The notes under the pieces: model-generated
What the model was told of the DNA's origin: nothing
The model's input: only the letters and a program-made list of their open reading frames with translations
Databases searched by the model: none
Assembly (NCBI GenBank): GCA_950295325.1
Contig: OX485803.1
Location: forward strand, 58,605,554-58,669,553
DNA length: 64,000 nucleotides
Direction: 5' to 3'
Origin: Polytrichum commune
Taxonomy: Eukaryota > Streptophyta > Polytrichopsida > Polytrichales > Polytrichaceae
Shown: positions 35,400 to 46,872 of the stretch, piece after piece
How positions within the stretch are numbered: position 1 is the stretch's first letter
How the letters are laid out: every line of letters begins with the position of its first letter
Program-made: the position numbers and the translations under genes

Positions 35400-36660
35400 G
35401 CAAATTGTTCCTCCTACAAAGCATGTTCCTAGCTCCCCGCGATTGGTTGAAACCTTTGAGAAGCTTCAGCGTAGTAAGCACTAATCTTTACAAATTTATT
35501 GAGGCTCACCCAAGTTGCTTTGACATACACAATGAGGCCATCCCAAACGTGGTGTCTAACCTTGGACTTGTGCTATTGTTCATGGTTGAACACCCTAACG
35601 TTGTGCTCAATCCAATTCATTAAAAGGGTGATATCATTAAGAAGGTGTTGAATCTTCATTTTCTTGACAAACTTCTTAAAAGTCCTTTCCCCAAAGAGGG
35701 CTTGTTTCCGATGAAAGTTGTCGTAGTTGCCAGTTCTCACCCCACATAATTCATGCATAATGAATGTGGCCCACCTCGAAACTCTCCAAGCTTGAGTGTA
35801 GTCCCAAAACTTGTGTTAGGAAGACAAAAACACGCAAAGGCAACCATAAAACATTGACCGGGAGAGGCAAGGTGAGGTGATGTTGGTGTAGGTAAGAGGG
35901 AGTGAATTGTGTAGACCATTGCAAGACAAACACCGGATCCTCCTCTCCATATGAGTACAATCCTACCCATTAGCCAGAGTGAGTGATGTCCATGTTGTCT
36001 TCCAACAAATGCCACCATTATTCAATGACTTTGGACGTGAAGGGGCCCAATCCTCGGCATCCATGTGGGTGACTTTAAATTTAGCCTAAGTGACATCCCA
36101 TGTGATGAATGTACAATGTTCACTATCCCAAATGTCATCTACACATTGAATGCATCAAAGATAGAGCTTGTGGGCCCTGGCGTAGGAGACCTTTGTCAAT
36201 AAAATCAAGGCCGTCAAAGCACCAAATATTAGAGTGGAGCAATTCCATGAGATTTTCAGGAGGAAGTTGATAAAGGCCTTTAACCATAACCTTTCAAGAT
36301 TTTTGATGTGAGCCCAAACTCTAGAGCTAGAGACGCTTTGGTGTTGTTTTCTTGTAAACAAGTCTAGACTAACTCATAGTTTCTTCCTCGTTGTGGTTTA
36401 AACCTTGCTAGCCTATAGCAGAGCATAAATTGAAGGTCAAGTTTGCCCAACTCCATGGCCTTAATCATCCACATGCACAAGAGGTTGGTCTTGGCAAAAG
36501 CGAGATCCACAAGTCCAAGGTCTCCAAATTTCTTCTTCATGCAATACTCCTTTCAAGTAACCTTCGTGGGGGTGAGTTGCTCATGGCCTTACCAGAGGTC
36601 GTTATGGATTGCACCCCTCATCTTTGTGAGGATCTTGTTGGAGCCCCCCCCCCCCCTAAT
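35400..36660 (-). pseudogene. LINE ORF2 C-terminal region, broken
   Basis: Coding phrases in several frames: KKKFGDLGLVDLAFAKTNLL and MWMIKAMELGKLDL (about 36540-36430), then ERLWLKAFINFLLKISWNC and similar at 36361-36155. These match the region downstream of the reverse transcriptase in plant L1 LINEs. Positions about 36155-36330 align at DNA level with 45950-46090, a second LINE scrap. A C13 run (G13 on the coding strand, 36644-36656) lies at the edge. Frameshifts and stops throughout. Confidence 0.55.
36644..36656. repeat. C13 homopolymer
   Basis: Thirteen C residues within the LINE remnant. Confidence 0.9.
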
Positions 36661-37246
36661 TATGATAAAGAATCATAGAGTAAAGAGTAAAACATGGTTG
36701 CAAATAACTATTCTACATGCTAGTGGAAGTTTCTTAGTGCTCCAATAATCCAATTTCTTAGAAATTTTGGCACAATGGAAATGGTCAACATCGGTGGTGT
36801 GGAAGTCAAGTCCAAACATGCTAGCAAGTAGTTTAGATAAGTTCCCCTCTAAGGCCCATTTATGGTCGTAGCTTGCAAGCCATGTGGGTTTATGTGTATA
36901 CTTATCAAGCTAGTAGGTACATGATTTCTCCCTCCATTCTCGAGTTTTTCCTGTGTATCGAGTTTTTTTTTTTTTTTTCTTTCAAAACTCCCTTGCTTTA
37001 TGTTTGTTGTGCTATCCACATAATATTAATCAATTAAGTATGTATGTTGAGTGGGGTTGGGAACAACTTAGATCTACTCGGAATTAAACTATGTTTATTC
37101 TCATGATAGTGCATTGCACTAGCAAATTCATGCTAAAAAAACTTCTAGTGAAGTAGTGTACTCAAATTATTAGAATGAAATGGCTTATAGTAATTGAATA
37201 ATTTTATGTATAATAGCAAGAGATATGCCTAAGTTTTTTTTAAAGG

Positions 37247-37372
37247 CCTCCTTTGGGAGGCTTTCCCAATGTTGCCGTAATTCATAAGCAAATTCCCCTT
37301 GTAGGTGGGCCACGTTCCATTGAAGTATCGTCTTCCTAATTTCTTTTATGCAAACACAAAGTCCAAGTTAAA
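37247..37372 (-). pseudogene. LINE ORF2 linker fragment
   Basis: Minus-strand frame reads KEIRKTILQWNVAHLQGEFA then ELRQHWESLPKEAF, as expected between endonuclease and reverse transcriptase in a LINE ORF2. The reverse transcriptase that should follow at lower coordinates is not visible before 36660. Confidence 0.45.
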
Positions 37373-37388
37373 CATGTGCATGGCCTAA

Positions 37389-37919
37389 GAGCATCCTCAG
37401 TGGATCTAGGTAAAGCTCACTGCAAACCAAAACCTATCTTTTGACTGACCTAAAATTAGAAACTGAAATTACCATCATTAGAAGCACACCTAAATAAACG
37501 TGAGATATTTCTCAAGAAAAAAGAATTGTAAAAATTTGACGTAGGTGAAATCCCTCATTGAAAACACCACATTTTCAAAATTTAGAGGGAGTGCACCAAA
37601 TCTTGCTTAAAAATGGAAAGATCCTCCCACACTCCCTCCAAATTTTTGAATAATAATAGATGAAATTTGGAGGGAGTGTGGGAGGATCTTTCCATTTTTA
37701 AGCAAGATTTGGTGCACTCCCTCTAAATTTTGAAAATGTGGTGTTTTCAATGAGGGATTTCACCTACGTCAAATTTTTACAATTCTTTTTTCTTGAGAAA
37801 TATCTCACGTTTATTTAGGTGTGCTCCTAATGATGGTAATTTCAGTTTCTAATTTTAGGTCAGTCAAAAGATAGGTTTTGGTTTGCAGTGAGCTTTACCT
37901 AGATCCACTGAGGATGCTC
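37389..37919. mobile_element. Nearly perfect fold-back MITE, Harbinger-type (531 bp)
   Basis: Two 257-bp arms (37389-37645 and 37663-37919) are exact reverse complements apart from one mismatch, separated by a 17-bp loop. The termini are GAGCATCCTCAGTGG, and a TAA target duplication lies at 37386-37388 and 37920-37922. A 3-bp TWA duplication and GAGCATC-type ends fit PIF/Harbinger MITEs, and the ends share GAGCATCC with the ORF1-bearing element at 51691-55072. The near identity of the arms suggests recent formation or arm-to-arm correction. A transcript would form a long double-stranded RNA. Confidence 0.9.
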
Positions 37920-38370
37920 TAACCGAGTAACCGTGTATGAAGTAAGATACTAAATTGATGCCTTGATTCATGTTGAGTGGAGAATAACATATATCAAGTC
38001 TTGCAAGCCAACTTGTCTTTCCCCTTTTGCCCATTATTCCAAGAAAATTATGGGGCCCCTTGATACAAATGAATCATGAAATTGAAGGGCATTAAGGAGG
38101 TCATTCCAAATAAACATTTCTAGGTCACTAATGCCCCCTTCCCACCTGACTCTAGTTAAGACCCAAAGTATTTCCTAAAAACCGGGTAAAGCTCCCTCGG
38201 TTATAGCGGAGGCATCCGACTATCCCAATGCACCTACAAGAACTTGCTCCGGAGATTTTCAAGTAGGTTTTAGTTAAGTAGCTTTCACACATGTTCATGG
38301 TTTTATCTACCAAGCAATGAATGTTGGGTAGTTTTTGTCCCATCGCCAAATGCCTTACTACTCACCTATC

Positions 38371-39170
38371 TTACCATCGGTTTTTGTTAATGAAGCTCCT
38401 CGTGCCCTCATAGCTAAGACTAAAAAGCAACCAATCACAAGGGTGGGAGGCGACACTTTTAAAGTTCCTATATTCTTGCCTCATGTTTAGGTACCGATGG
38501 GAGGGTCGGTGGTTGAGGCTTAAAACCTCCACTTTTAAGCCATGCCACATCATTTGCCACCTAGGCTCGGCACTAAAAAGAGCCGTATGTGTGAACCCTA
38601 GATAACTAAAACTACTTCTAACTAATGTCAGGTGGGAATGCCCCATAATTATCCTACTGCAATCATTGGACTTGTCATTGGGTCTCTCTGTCATATTGAG
38701 ATCACCTTCAATTATCCAATTACAGTCCTTAGGTAAAGGGTCTACCATTATGTTCCAAAGATGCCTATGCTCCGTGGGGATGTAGGGTGCATAAACACTT
38801 GAAATCCCAATATATATCCCCCTCAAAACCTTCCAGTTTGGTCCACATTACTCTATTGTCATACAAAGCTCCATGCATTGTAACTAACCTAGCAAGTTTG
38901 TTGGACAATAAGATCCCAACCCCCCCCCCCTTTCATGGTGCATTAGGGTTAAACCAACTCCTTTCACCCAATGCCTCTTCAAAAATCTAGCTAGCACATC
39001 CTGGCATAAGTCTCTTACCTAGGTTTTCCAGTAACCTACCTCTAAGCTTGTGCTCTTGGATCATAACAATATCAATTTGGGGATTTTATTAGTTCATAAA
39101 GATGCCTTTCCTTTTAAAGATGCTCTTTGGGTCGCTGAGGCCACGAAAGTTGTGGGTAATAAGATTTCAC
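38371..39170 (-). pseudogene. LINE apurinic endonuclease domain, broken
   Basis: Minus strand, starting near 39170: VASATQRASLKRKGIF, two adjacent stops, NPQIDIVMIQEHKLRGRLLE (the QEHKL motif carries the metal-binding Glu of EEP nucleases) and GVGILLSNKLARLVTMHGAL. Then a 151-codon open stretch (38826-38371) begins with IGISSVYAPYIPTEHRHLW and contains CNWIIEGDLNMTE, the LINE counterpart of the GDFN motif, here GDLN. The later part does not match well. A C11 run (38920-38930) sits where the coding strand would encode Gly-Gly-Gly, probably a slippage site. The domain normally nicks target DNA for retrotransposition; this copy is dead. Confidence 0.65.
38920..38930. repeat. C11 homopolymer
   Basis: Run of 11 C residues in the endonuclease region of the LINE remnant. 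Confidence 0.9.
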
Positions 39171-39289
39171 TTTACAAATCGATTAAAGTGTAAGTGATTG
39201 AAGAGCTCATTTATTCCCTCCGAGAGGCAACTTGCTTCTAAATTCCCATAACATGTTCCGCCTTGGAGTCGTAACATGTTGTCCTAGGG

Positions 39290-40855
39290 TCATAAGGTCA
39301 GCCATGTTAATTCTAATGTCATCCCCCCCCCCCCCAAAAAAAGGAGAATCGATGTCCTCCCTTGCTTTATGGGGTGTGGTAGGACTTTCTTCCTGATGCT
39401 AGCCAAAATGGTGTTGTAAACGAGCTCATTATTCCCATTTCTAGCGTTGAGTTGCGTTTCCAAGACAATGTCCATATGCCTCCTACTTACAGGGGTGGGT
39501 ATTAAACAATTAGAAGAGGATTCCTTCTCAATATCCATTATTCTATTTAAGACAAATGTGGCATACCTATCAATTTTGGCCAATGTGGCATGCAATGTGT
39601 GGTGGAGCTCCGCTCAATGGTCTTCATGCTCCTTGATTTCATTTGTGCCATGTGAAAGAGTTGTTCTACCTTCCTTTTTGGCTCCATCCTTGGTACGTTC
39701 CTCAATTGTTATTATCCCCCCTCATTTATCTTCATCCTCCCCTCTTCCAATTTTTCTTTGAGGCAAACTCTCATCCCGAGCTTTCGTCTTCTCCTCTTCC
39801 ATCTAGCTCTCCTTCCTCCTCTCCTTCTTCCCTCTCACTTCCCTTTGTTTTTTGTGGGTTTTCTATTGCCTATGAGGGATCAACAACCTCTTCTTTCTAA
39901 TGATGCATCTTGGGGACAATGACATTTTGGTTAGTGCAAACTACTCTTTGTCCATTGGTTGGTTCTCATCTTTGGTAACTACCCTTGTGTTTTGAGTAGC
40001 ATGGCTTTGGTTTGCTTTTGGATCTACGCCATGTTGCCCCACCTCTTTCTCAATGTCAACACACATTGACTACAACCTCTATAACAGCTAGAGCTTCTTC
40101 GCTCTTCGATTAGCAATATTTCCCATCATGTTGCCCTCATCCAGACCTCCTCTTGTTGAAGTGGTTGTTTCCTTCCTCCACCCTTGGTTTTCCTCACGGC
40201 TTGTCTCTGCACATGGTGTAATTTTAATGGCATCCTGCCCGGTTGCCGGGGCCTTCGCAAAGGTAGGATCACCCTTGTATGCATTTCCAATTGTAATCCC
40301 ATCCTAAATTTAGGCATCTGAAGCCTAGTTGTCGCCGATAGTTGGCTTCTCCTCTGGTTCTTGCAAGCCCAACTCATGTCTGTCTAGCATTTCCAAATGC
40401 TTGCTCCGCCTCCTAAGGTCTATATTTTTTCTTTGTGTGTTGCAGTGATAACCACAACTCTAGTTGACTTATTTGGGTTGCTCAAACCTATACATACTTT
40501 GAGTGTTGTTTGCTACATGTTGCTACCCACCAAGCATCCTTCTTGCACTCCTCATTCTCCTTAAAAACATTTCTTCTTATTGATTTTTTGCTTTTTGGAA
40601 GCCATCTTGATCCATCACAATGCCTTTGTTCTTCTCTTATGGTTGTATGTGGTATGCACATGGTTGCTTCCTTGGCCCTTTAGATAGTTGTCTTGGAAAC
40701 TCCTTGCAACCTTTCACCTCATGTTTCCAGCTAAGACATGCTCTACATCGAAATGGCATGTTATCATAATCAACAAGTGTTTTTTGGGGTGGGGGATTGC
40801 CTTCATCAGAGCTTAAGGCAATGCTAGTTACCCAAGCCTCAAGGATGTTGGATTT
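39290..40855 (-). pseudogene. LINE ORF1 remnant with zinc knuckle
   Basis: Near 40850-40620 the minus strand reads NILEAWVTSIALSSDEG, then VDYDNMPFRCRACLSWKHEV and KGCKEFP. C-R-A-C, four residues, H, four residues, C is a CCHC zinc knuckle as in plant LINE ORF1 nucleic-acid-binding proteins, following the VDYxNxPFxCxxC context typical of that family. The rest toward 39290 is basic and low in complexity with broken frames; a C13 run is at 39323-39335. The N-terminal part is missing: similarity stops at about 40855, where a dispersed repeat begins. Confidence 0.55.
39323..39335. repeat. C13 homopolymer followed by A7
   Basis: Thirteen C residues directly followed by an A run, inside the LINE remnant. 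Confidence 0.9.
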
Positions 40856-41064
40856 GTCATGGATGATTGAAATTTGGATGAAAAATCACATGGTAAGTGA
40901 CAATAGTTGCAACACTGTAAATCTATAATATCCCAACAAATCTACAAGGAATGACAAATAATGTTGGATTAACATTTAGTGTTGGTGACACAATACTGCG
41001 GTTTACAATTAGTATTAAACAAGACAATCATAATAGGTGACTCTAAATATCATATTTAGTGCAG
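40855..41064 (+). repeat. TGTCATGGATGA dispersed repeat, copy 1
   Basis: About 210 bp matching 49063-49270 in the same orientation. Shared blocks are TTGTCATGGATGATTG at the start, GCAACACTGTAA, AAGGAATGACAAATAATGTT and a CTAAATATCATAT end. It truncates the LINE ORF1 at this point. A TG start would suit an LTR fragment, but no TG...CA pair or PBS/PPT is seen. Confidence 0.7.
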
Positions 41065-41348
41065 TTGATACTAGAAAACAAAAATAGGTCAGAAATTAAA
41101 AACATATTGACTTATTATATATAACCCTCCATGCACATCTGCCACATATGAAGGGAGGTTCAGTAGGTTGTCCTTACTTTTCGATCCTCTCCTCCATATA
41201 CCGGCATGAATAAGCACTTATCCCATCTTTGCATTGGCAATGCATATGGAAAAGTGCGAATACATATGCATATTCAAGATGAGTGGGCTTGCTATGAACA
41301 AGCCGTCTCTTGTACCCCAGAGTTCGAAGCCTGGCTAACTAATCTTTC

Positions 41349-41425
41349 CCGAAGTCTTGAACTGCAACTGCTTATTTCTCAAACTCAACTGGTTCATCGG
41401 TAATTGGTGGTGGGTTCTTCCCATT
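41349..41425 (+). repeat. CGGTT-family repeat, copy 3 (3' part)
   Basis: Contains GAAGTCTTGAACTGCAACTG, CTTATTTCTCAAACTCAACT and GGTTCATCGGTAA, matching the second half of the 48111 copy. The first half is absent. Confidence 0.6.
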
Positions 41426-43257
41426 CATTGCTTAGATTGTCTGGATTGGCAATCACCATGTTATTGACTGATAGGAACTTCAATACAAGCATCGATGGAG
41501 ATGGCGTATTGAATCCATGGTTTGCCCCCCTGAAGACCCACCAAAGACCATCATTTTCCCGCACAAGCGACAAAATCTAGTAAGCTCCTCAATCACACCT
41601 GTGCTCCATGATTATTAGTATTATGGTGACATCCTTCATTGAATACCCACGTGGCGCCCCTCCTTCCTTGCAGTCCAGGCAGTAGGGGGAAGTCCTCCTA
41701 TCTATCAATATGATTCAATCCACAACTATCTGTTGCGAAGAGTACCTTCAAATGAAATCTTCAAAGTGATCGGTCTACTATCATAAGTGGCCCATGGATG
41801 ATGTCAAGAACCAGGAAGTGCGAAGCTGAACTTCTTCACATATTGGAGTGATCATCGACTCTTTTATTTCAAGAAAGTCCCGCTACCAGTACAATGCTTT
41901 ATAGTGGGAACCCACTCACGTTGCCTTACCGAATGGGATAAACCAACTGGGGAAATGGATGGCCTTTTTCATGAAGTTAGAGTTATCTAAATCACTAGAG
42001 GACAAAAAAAGGAAGGGGAAAAAGAAAAAATCATTTTCTTTTATGGCAAAACGGCGACTCTTAGGTGGGACCCAGATAAGTGCCCTTGGGTTGAAGGGTG
42101 CCACTTCCTTGACTATACCACGGAGTCTGGTAGAGACTTCATAACTAAAAGGACTGAAGGGATCCCGCGCTCAAATTTGTCTCTGGTGACAATGTAAAGG
42201 GAGCTTGTTTGGTCCTTATGAGGGCATGGTTACTCTAGTGACTAATGACCATGATCACCACTTTCTACATGCTCTCATTGGTTCTAAAATAAGTTGCGGC
42301 CTCACTTTGTTTTACACGAGATCACCAAAACAAAGAGTAATCATGTCTAAAAATGCATAAGAAAGTGACATGGAAGTGATATGATATCCTACATGTCTAG
42401 CGATGGATAATATTTGGTGGTTGCCTGGGTTAACTGTCTCGGGAAAAAAATTGAAGGTGACCATGTTGGGGAGTAAAAACCTATTTCATCACCTTTTAAT
42501 GTGATAATATTATTTTTTAATAAAAAAATTTGTATGGTTTTTTTAAACAAATTCTTATTTTTTAAGAACACTATGTACCTATCCAAGTCCATTTTTTTTT
42601 ACTATGTCGAGTTACCAAGGTTTGCGAGAAATGAGAATTTAGGAATTCTCTTGGTCATGGGTCTTCGGACCGATGACCATGACCACTGAAACAATTTTGA
42701 ATCAATTATTTCCATGGCCCTTGGTTAAGGGTGTAAGACGGCCCTTAGGTGAGCACTTCCATGGGCGGACCCTTTTGGAGAGTGGGGTGACAAAATGGAC
42801 CTCTTTGCTTTTTGTACACATGTTCCATCAATTTGGACGTGGGATTAAGAGTTGTTGTAAGTAGACATCACACTTGTAAAACCCTGTGGAGTTTTCCTAT
42901 GTCCTTAAGCTCTCGGCAAAGGATTCCAAGATTGTTTGTGTTGGTCTTCTAGACTATGCGATCTTGTGATTCAACATGTTGGATTTCTTTATGTAGAATG
43001 TGGGTGCAATCATACTCCTAATACTAGGTTTGATGCAACCAACAAATACCCTTGAGCATCCTCACCCTTCCCATGCCAGACTAAATTTTGAAATTGCTTT
43101 TGCGTATTTCAACTAATCCCTTCGAGTCTTATGAATTTGTTTTCATTTCACGTGTATTAGATTTATAAGGCAACCCGTACATCCTAGTATGCGACCATCA
43201 AACTATCGGAGCATCGCCTTTGACAACCCCATACATTGATATGTACCTCATGAGTAA

Positions 43258-43306
43258 ATAAGTAAGTAAGTAAGTAAGTATGTATGTATGTATGTATGTA
43301 TATATA
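43258..43306. repeat. (AAGT)n(ATGT)n microsatellite
   Basis: About six AAGT/GTAA units followed by about six GTAT units and a short TA run. Confidence 0.9.
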
Positions 43307-44185
43307 AATCTGTGAGATAATAAAGAATAGAGTTGCGCATGGTTCTGATTGTCTCGGTCTTTGACTTGGGCCCACCTAAAGTGAAAATGCACATGCACAC
43401 ACACAGATAGATATACTATTATACAGACTTGTCAAACATAGCTGACTCAAATGTGAAGTTATTATCAAAGACCCCATAATATATAGTATAATAAGATCCG
43501 ATTGGGATGAATTAACCACACCGCAACAGGGGATAAGTTTCTATGCGACCTCCTTCCCCTTTACCGCAGTAAGAGCTTTGTAGGCCCCATTCAGAGAGCA
43601 AGACATGTAGATGCTAGATTCTAGCCCAGCTAGCCAGCTTGGGAAGGCCGATCATGTGATCTGAATTGGGATAAATCGGCAGGGAACAAGTTCCTTATTG
43701 CACAAAAGTGTGACCCAAATATGGCTCCAAACCAGAGGAGCCTCGCAGGCAAAGAAAATTGTGCATCTGTTTTTTGTCCTCATGTGCATGCAGTGGCCCA
43801 TCCATTTTAAAACCGGCATGCCTTATATTATGCGACTCCCCCACGGGGAAAAACACTGACATCATCCAGCTCAAATGTGTTGTTCAAGCACCAGTATCTT
43901 AACTAGTTCTCGTGACATCACCCTCACGCTGCACACTATTCTCCATGCCCGTTCCCATACACACAGCTTTCAGCCATTAAGTTATGCTTTCACACTTCAC
44001 TTCATTCCAGTTATATATGGGTGAAGTACGGCAGATGCAAAGAATCCTTTGCTTTAGTCCCAAACCCTGAGTAAATGAGAATTCACACACAGTCGCCCAA
44101 GTTTTCTTGAAGTGCACGAAGAGTGGTGTTGTGCTATGAAAAAAAATTGAAAAAATAAAAATAAACTAAAATTGTATTTGTCGTA

Positions 44186-44985
44186 GGGTGAGTTTTCATG
44201 TAGACTACTCGCCCACCAGATTGTGGTGTGAACAAGGACAAATCTGTTCAAATATAGAGGGAATCTGGTGGGGTAGGGAGCCAACCACCTAATCCAATCT
44301 TCTCAATTCCGGGCCCACCTTCTTACTAACCTCCCGGTTATCAATGATACAATTCTAGACCAACATTGGCTCTCTTGAGTCTTTAACTAGTCGTAATCTT
44401 TCGGTGACCGGCACTTATGGGTTGAAGATTCTTTAGTGGTCGCATGGAAGTCTAGCAGCCCGTGTCCACGGCCCTCCACATTCTAGTAGGCCACCCAAAT
44501 ATGGTTGGTCGGTGGTTTATGCTTATCTACATGAAAACACCTCCGATCCACTATTGTCTAGAAGGTAGTGGACGAGCAACCTACATGGAAACTCACCCTT
44601 GGGGTTGCTTGCCCACTACATTCTAGATAATAGTGGATCAGAGGTGTTCTCATGTAGATCAGCACAAGTCGCTTACCGGCCAAATTTGAGCGGCCTACTA
44701 GAATGTGGAGGGCCGTGGACATGGGCTGCTAGACTTCCATGCACTGCTAAAGCACTTCTAAATCTACATGTGTTAATCACGGAATGATCTGAAGACCAGT
44801 GGTCTAGAACTCCATACTTGGCAACCTAGAGGAGGAGGCTAGTAGGTGGGCCCCACATGAGAAGATGATAGCACCTAGTTGGTATATACGAACCTTACTC
44901 AACCTTATTCCATCTATATTTGGGTGAGTTTGTACACATTCTCACTAGAATTTGGTGGGCAATGGGCCTACATGGAAACTCACCC
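44186..44985. mobile_element. 800-bp composite fold-back element
   Basis: Two arms of about 400 bp are imperfect reverse complements. The ends are GGGTGAGTTTTCATGTAG (44186) and, reverse-complemented, GGGTGAGTTTCCATGTAG (ending 44985). Matching inner blocks include GCCCACC near both ends, GGGCCCACC (44311 and 44847), TCTAGCAGCCCGTGTCCACGG (44450) against its partner near 44710-44735, and GATCCACTATTGTCTAGAAG against 44618-44640. A third copy of the terminus, CTACATGGAAACTCACCC, lies at the centre (44581-44598). The structure reads as one terminal-inverted-repeat element duplicated head to head and sharing a central terminus. No clear target duplication and no coding capacity. Confidence 0.75.
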
Positions 44986-45264
44986 TTACTAGGATGGGTG
45001 GGCTAAGCAAGCCTTGCATAGGCTTGCCAACATTTAGGACATTGGGTTTCATGTGCATAGCCTATGTAAGATCCTTAAATTCTCTCAATATTGGAGAGGT
45101 GAAAAGAGGAGGCCCCAAAAGTTTCACCCAACTTTCAAAATAGGCTCCAATTGTAGATGCTCAATCTAGGTAACAAGATGGAGGAGGAATTGCAAAAGAT
45201 GGAGGACAGCTGAGAAGAGCTGCCATGATGAGAGGCTAGGGGAGGAAGACATAATTCCACTCAT
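44986..45264. other. Unassigned intergenic DNA
   Basis: Nothing recognised. Confidence 0.35.
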
Positions 45265-45364
45265 GGGAACGGCAACAAAGGCTTGGGAATGGCACCGAAG
45301 GTTTGAGAACCGCAAACAAGGTTTGGAAACCGGCAACAAGGCTTGGGAATGGCAACGACAACTT
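45265..45364. repeat. 20-bp tandem repeat, five units
   Basis: Five exact 20-bp periods start at 45265, 45285, 45305, 45325 and 45345; the consensus is close to GGGAATGGCAACAAAGGCTT. Units differ at several positions, so the array is old. Confidence 0.85.
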
Positions 45365-45849
45365 GAGAACATAGGCTAGATTGAACTCGACTCTTGTTAA
45401 TTGGGTTGTGTGCTAATGATTACCCATGTCAATTGGGAACTGTATCTAGGACCATGTTTCTTAGTAGTGAAAGCCTTTCGAATGCAGCCCTTGACATCAA
45501 CACATATGGTAAGGATAGCAGAGTCATTACAAATTGAAATATTGGCACAATTCATAAGGAGTGAAAAACATCGTCAAACCTTGGCATGAAGCCAAGCAAG
45601 TCTACCTTGACAAGTGAATGCAAGTGGCATCCCTCCCTCCCTCCCTCCTGATATATATGTCGGCTTGTGTTGGCACAACCACAACTGAACAACCTCTCCG
45701 TTTGTGAAGTGTTGCCTCCTCTTAAGGGTGGGCTCTATCTCGGGTAATTGAAATAATGTTGGTTAAGGCAACCATGTGTAAGATGGTTAGTGAGTGCCCT
45801 AGTTTGTCAAACTTGAGGGTTTAGATTTGAAACCCCACGAAGCCCCAAG
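45365..45849. other. Unassigned intergenic DNA
   Basis: A (CCCT)n run at 45631-45648; otherwise nothing recognised. Confidence 0.35.
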
Positions 45850-46150
45850 AGAAGTTTGTCACGCATGAGATTTGCTATTCCTTGGGATATGTGAAGCCTT
45901 GATTAATGAAGTCCACCCCCTCATACCACAACATATCCACGTGAAGCAGTTCCATTTGTGTAAGGGAAGGGATTTCGTAGATACCTTTCACCATAGCCTT
46001 CCAAGCTTTACCAATACCTTGCATCCAACAACACCTTGGTTATTAAACCAATCAAAACTAACCCCCCAACATCTTCCTCTTTGTGGATTAAAGCTATCCA
46101 TTCTATGCCTAAGCATAAGATTTGCTATTCTTGATCAAGACTTTTAACAA
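45850..46150 (-). pseudogene. Second LINE ORF2 scrap
   Basis: Minus-strand frame reads GIGKAWKAMVKGIYEIPSLT, then MELLHVDMLWYEGVDFIN and QGFTYPKE. At DNA level it aligns with the LINE remnant at about 36155-36330. The two copies preserve different frames of the same C-terminal ORF2 region. Fragment only; no ends found. Confidence 0.5.
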
Positions 46151-46423
46151 GACCTACCAACTGCCTTCGCAACTCTCGGGGTTTGTAGTGTTTATGCAAG
46201 AGGTGGGGATGCAGGAGGGGTGTTAGCTGGATCTCAACGCCCATTGGGTTGTGTTAGTGTGTCAATCGCTAAAGGACCTGAATTGTTGTTTTAAATGATC
46301 CAGGGTTGAAACCATGAGAGACCTCTAATGAAGTGAAAGCAAGATGTGCACATGCCCTACTCTGGATGGAAACAGGGTGGAAATATTGAGGACTCGGTTG
46401 TTGTTCATGTACTGGAGCTCTGA

Positions 46424-46632
46424 ACATGGAGAACTGACCGCTAGTTACACATGAACTGATTGAGTTTGAGAAATAACTAGTTCAAATTCACTTCAGAAAA
46501 ATTACGGATTCATTTAAAGGAATTTACATAACATTCCTCAATTTTAAAAAGAAAAACCAAAAGATGTCAACATGTAACTGATTGGTCTTGGAAACGCAAA
46601 GATCTTGACCAATTATGTCCAAAAAATCCTAT
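46424..46632 (-). repeat. CGGTT-family repeat, copy 4
   Basis: Minus-strand copy in which the AACCGGTT motifs have decayed: GGTCAAGATCTTTGCGTTTC, CAAGACCAATCAGTTACATG and TTGACATCTTTTGG, then TTATTTCTCAAACTCAATCA and a CAGTTCTCCATG end. Full-length but more diverged than the 48111 copy. Confidence 0.65.
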
Positions 46633-46819
46633 GATATTGTATCAGTGTGCATGGCATATGTAGGATTTTGGGTATATGTTTAATCAGGTGTAATAGATGC
46701 CAAGGTAGGCCATGGCTTGTCTAAGGGAATTTATGGGGCATGCATATGTACTATGGACACAACATTATTTAATGAGACTTGTCCATACTTTCATTTTTTT
46801 GTCAAACCGAAATGCATTG
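46633..46819. other. Unassigned intergenic DNA
   Basis: Nothing recognised. Confidence 0.35.
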
Positions 46820-46872
46820 TCTTCTTCTTCTTCTTCTTTTGAGACGGAAGGCCAACAAGCCAACGCCAATGC
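46820..46872 (-). mobile_element. Short LINE 3'-end insertion
   Basis: On the minus strand: GCATTGGCGTTGGCTTGTTG, GCCTTCCGTCTCAAAAG, then an (AAG)n tail of about 19 bp. This is the LINE 3' terminus also present at 47470 and 48434. I could not identify a target duplication. Confidence 0.6.

Larger units (their letters stand above)
35119..40855 (-). mobile_element. Decayed L1-type LINE, interrupted by a MITE
   Basis: Minus-strand order of fragments matches an L1-clade plant LINE: ORF1 zinc knuckle (40.8-40.6 kb), a low-complexity ORF1 tail, an apurinic endonuclease domain (39.17-38.37 kb), an endonuclease-to-RT linker (37.37-37.25 kb) and the C-terminal part of ORF2 (36.66-35.4 kb). The 3' end is at about 35250-35119 with TTCTTAATGCATTTGG and an A-rich tail, the same terminal sequence seen in short LINE insertions at 46820, 47470 and 48434. 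The central reverse transcriptase is not recognisable, so a large part is deleted or too diverged. The fold-back MITE 37389-37919 is inserted in it. Non-functional. Confidence 0.7.
41065..44185. other. Unassigned intergenic DNA
   Basis: No gene recognised. Contains a partial CGGTT-family repeat (41349) and a tetranucleotide microsatellite (43258). Frames at 41916-42144 overlap antisense and have no motif. Confidence 0.35.

Noticed and set aside
43184-43404. Two overlapping frames with Tyr-Ile-His-Thr repeats
   Set aside because: They derive from the tetranucleotide microsatellite at 43258-43306.
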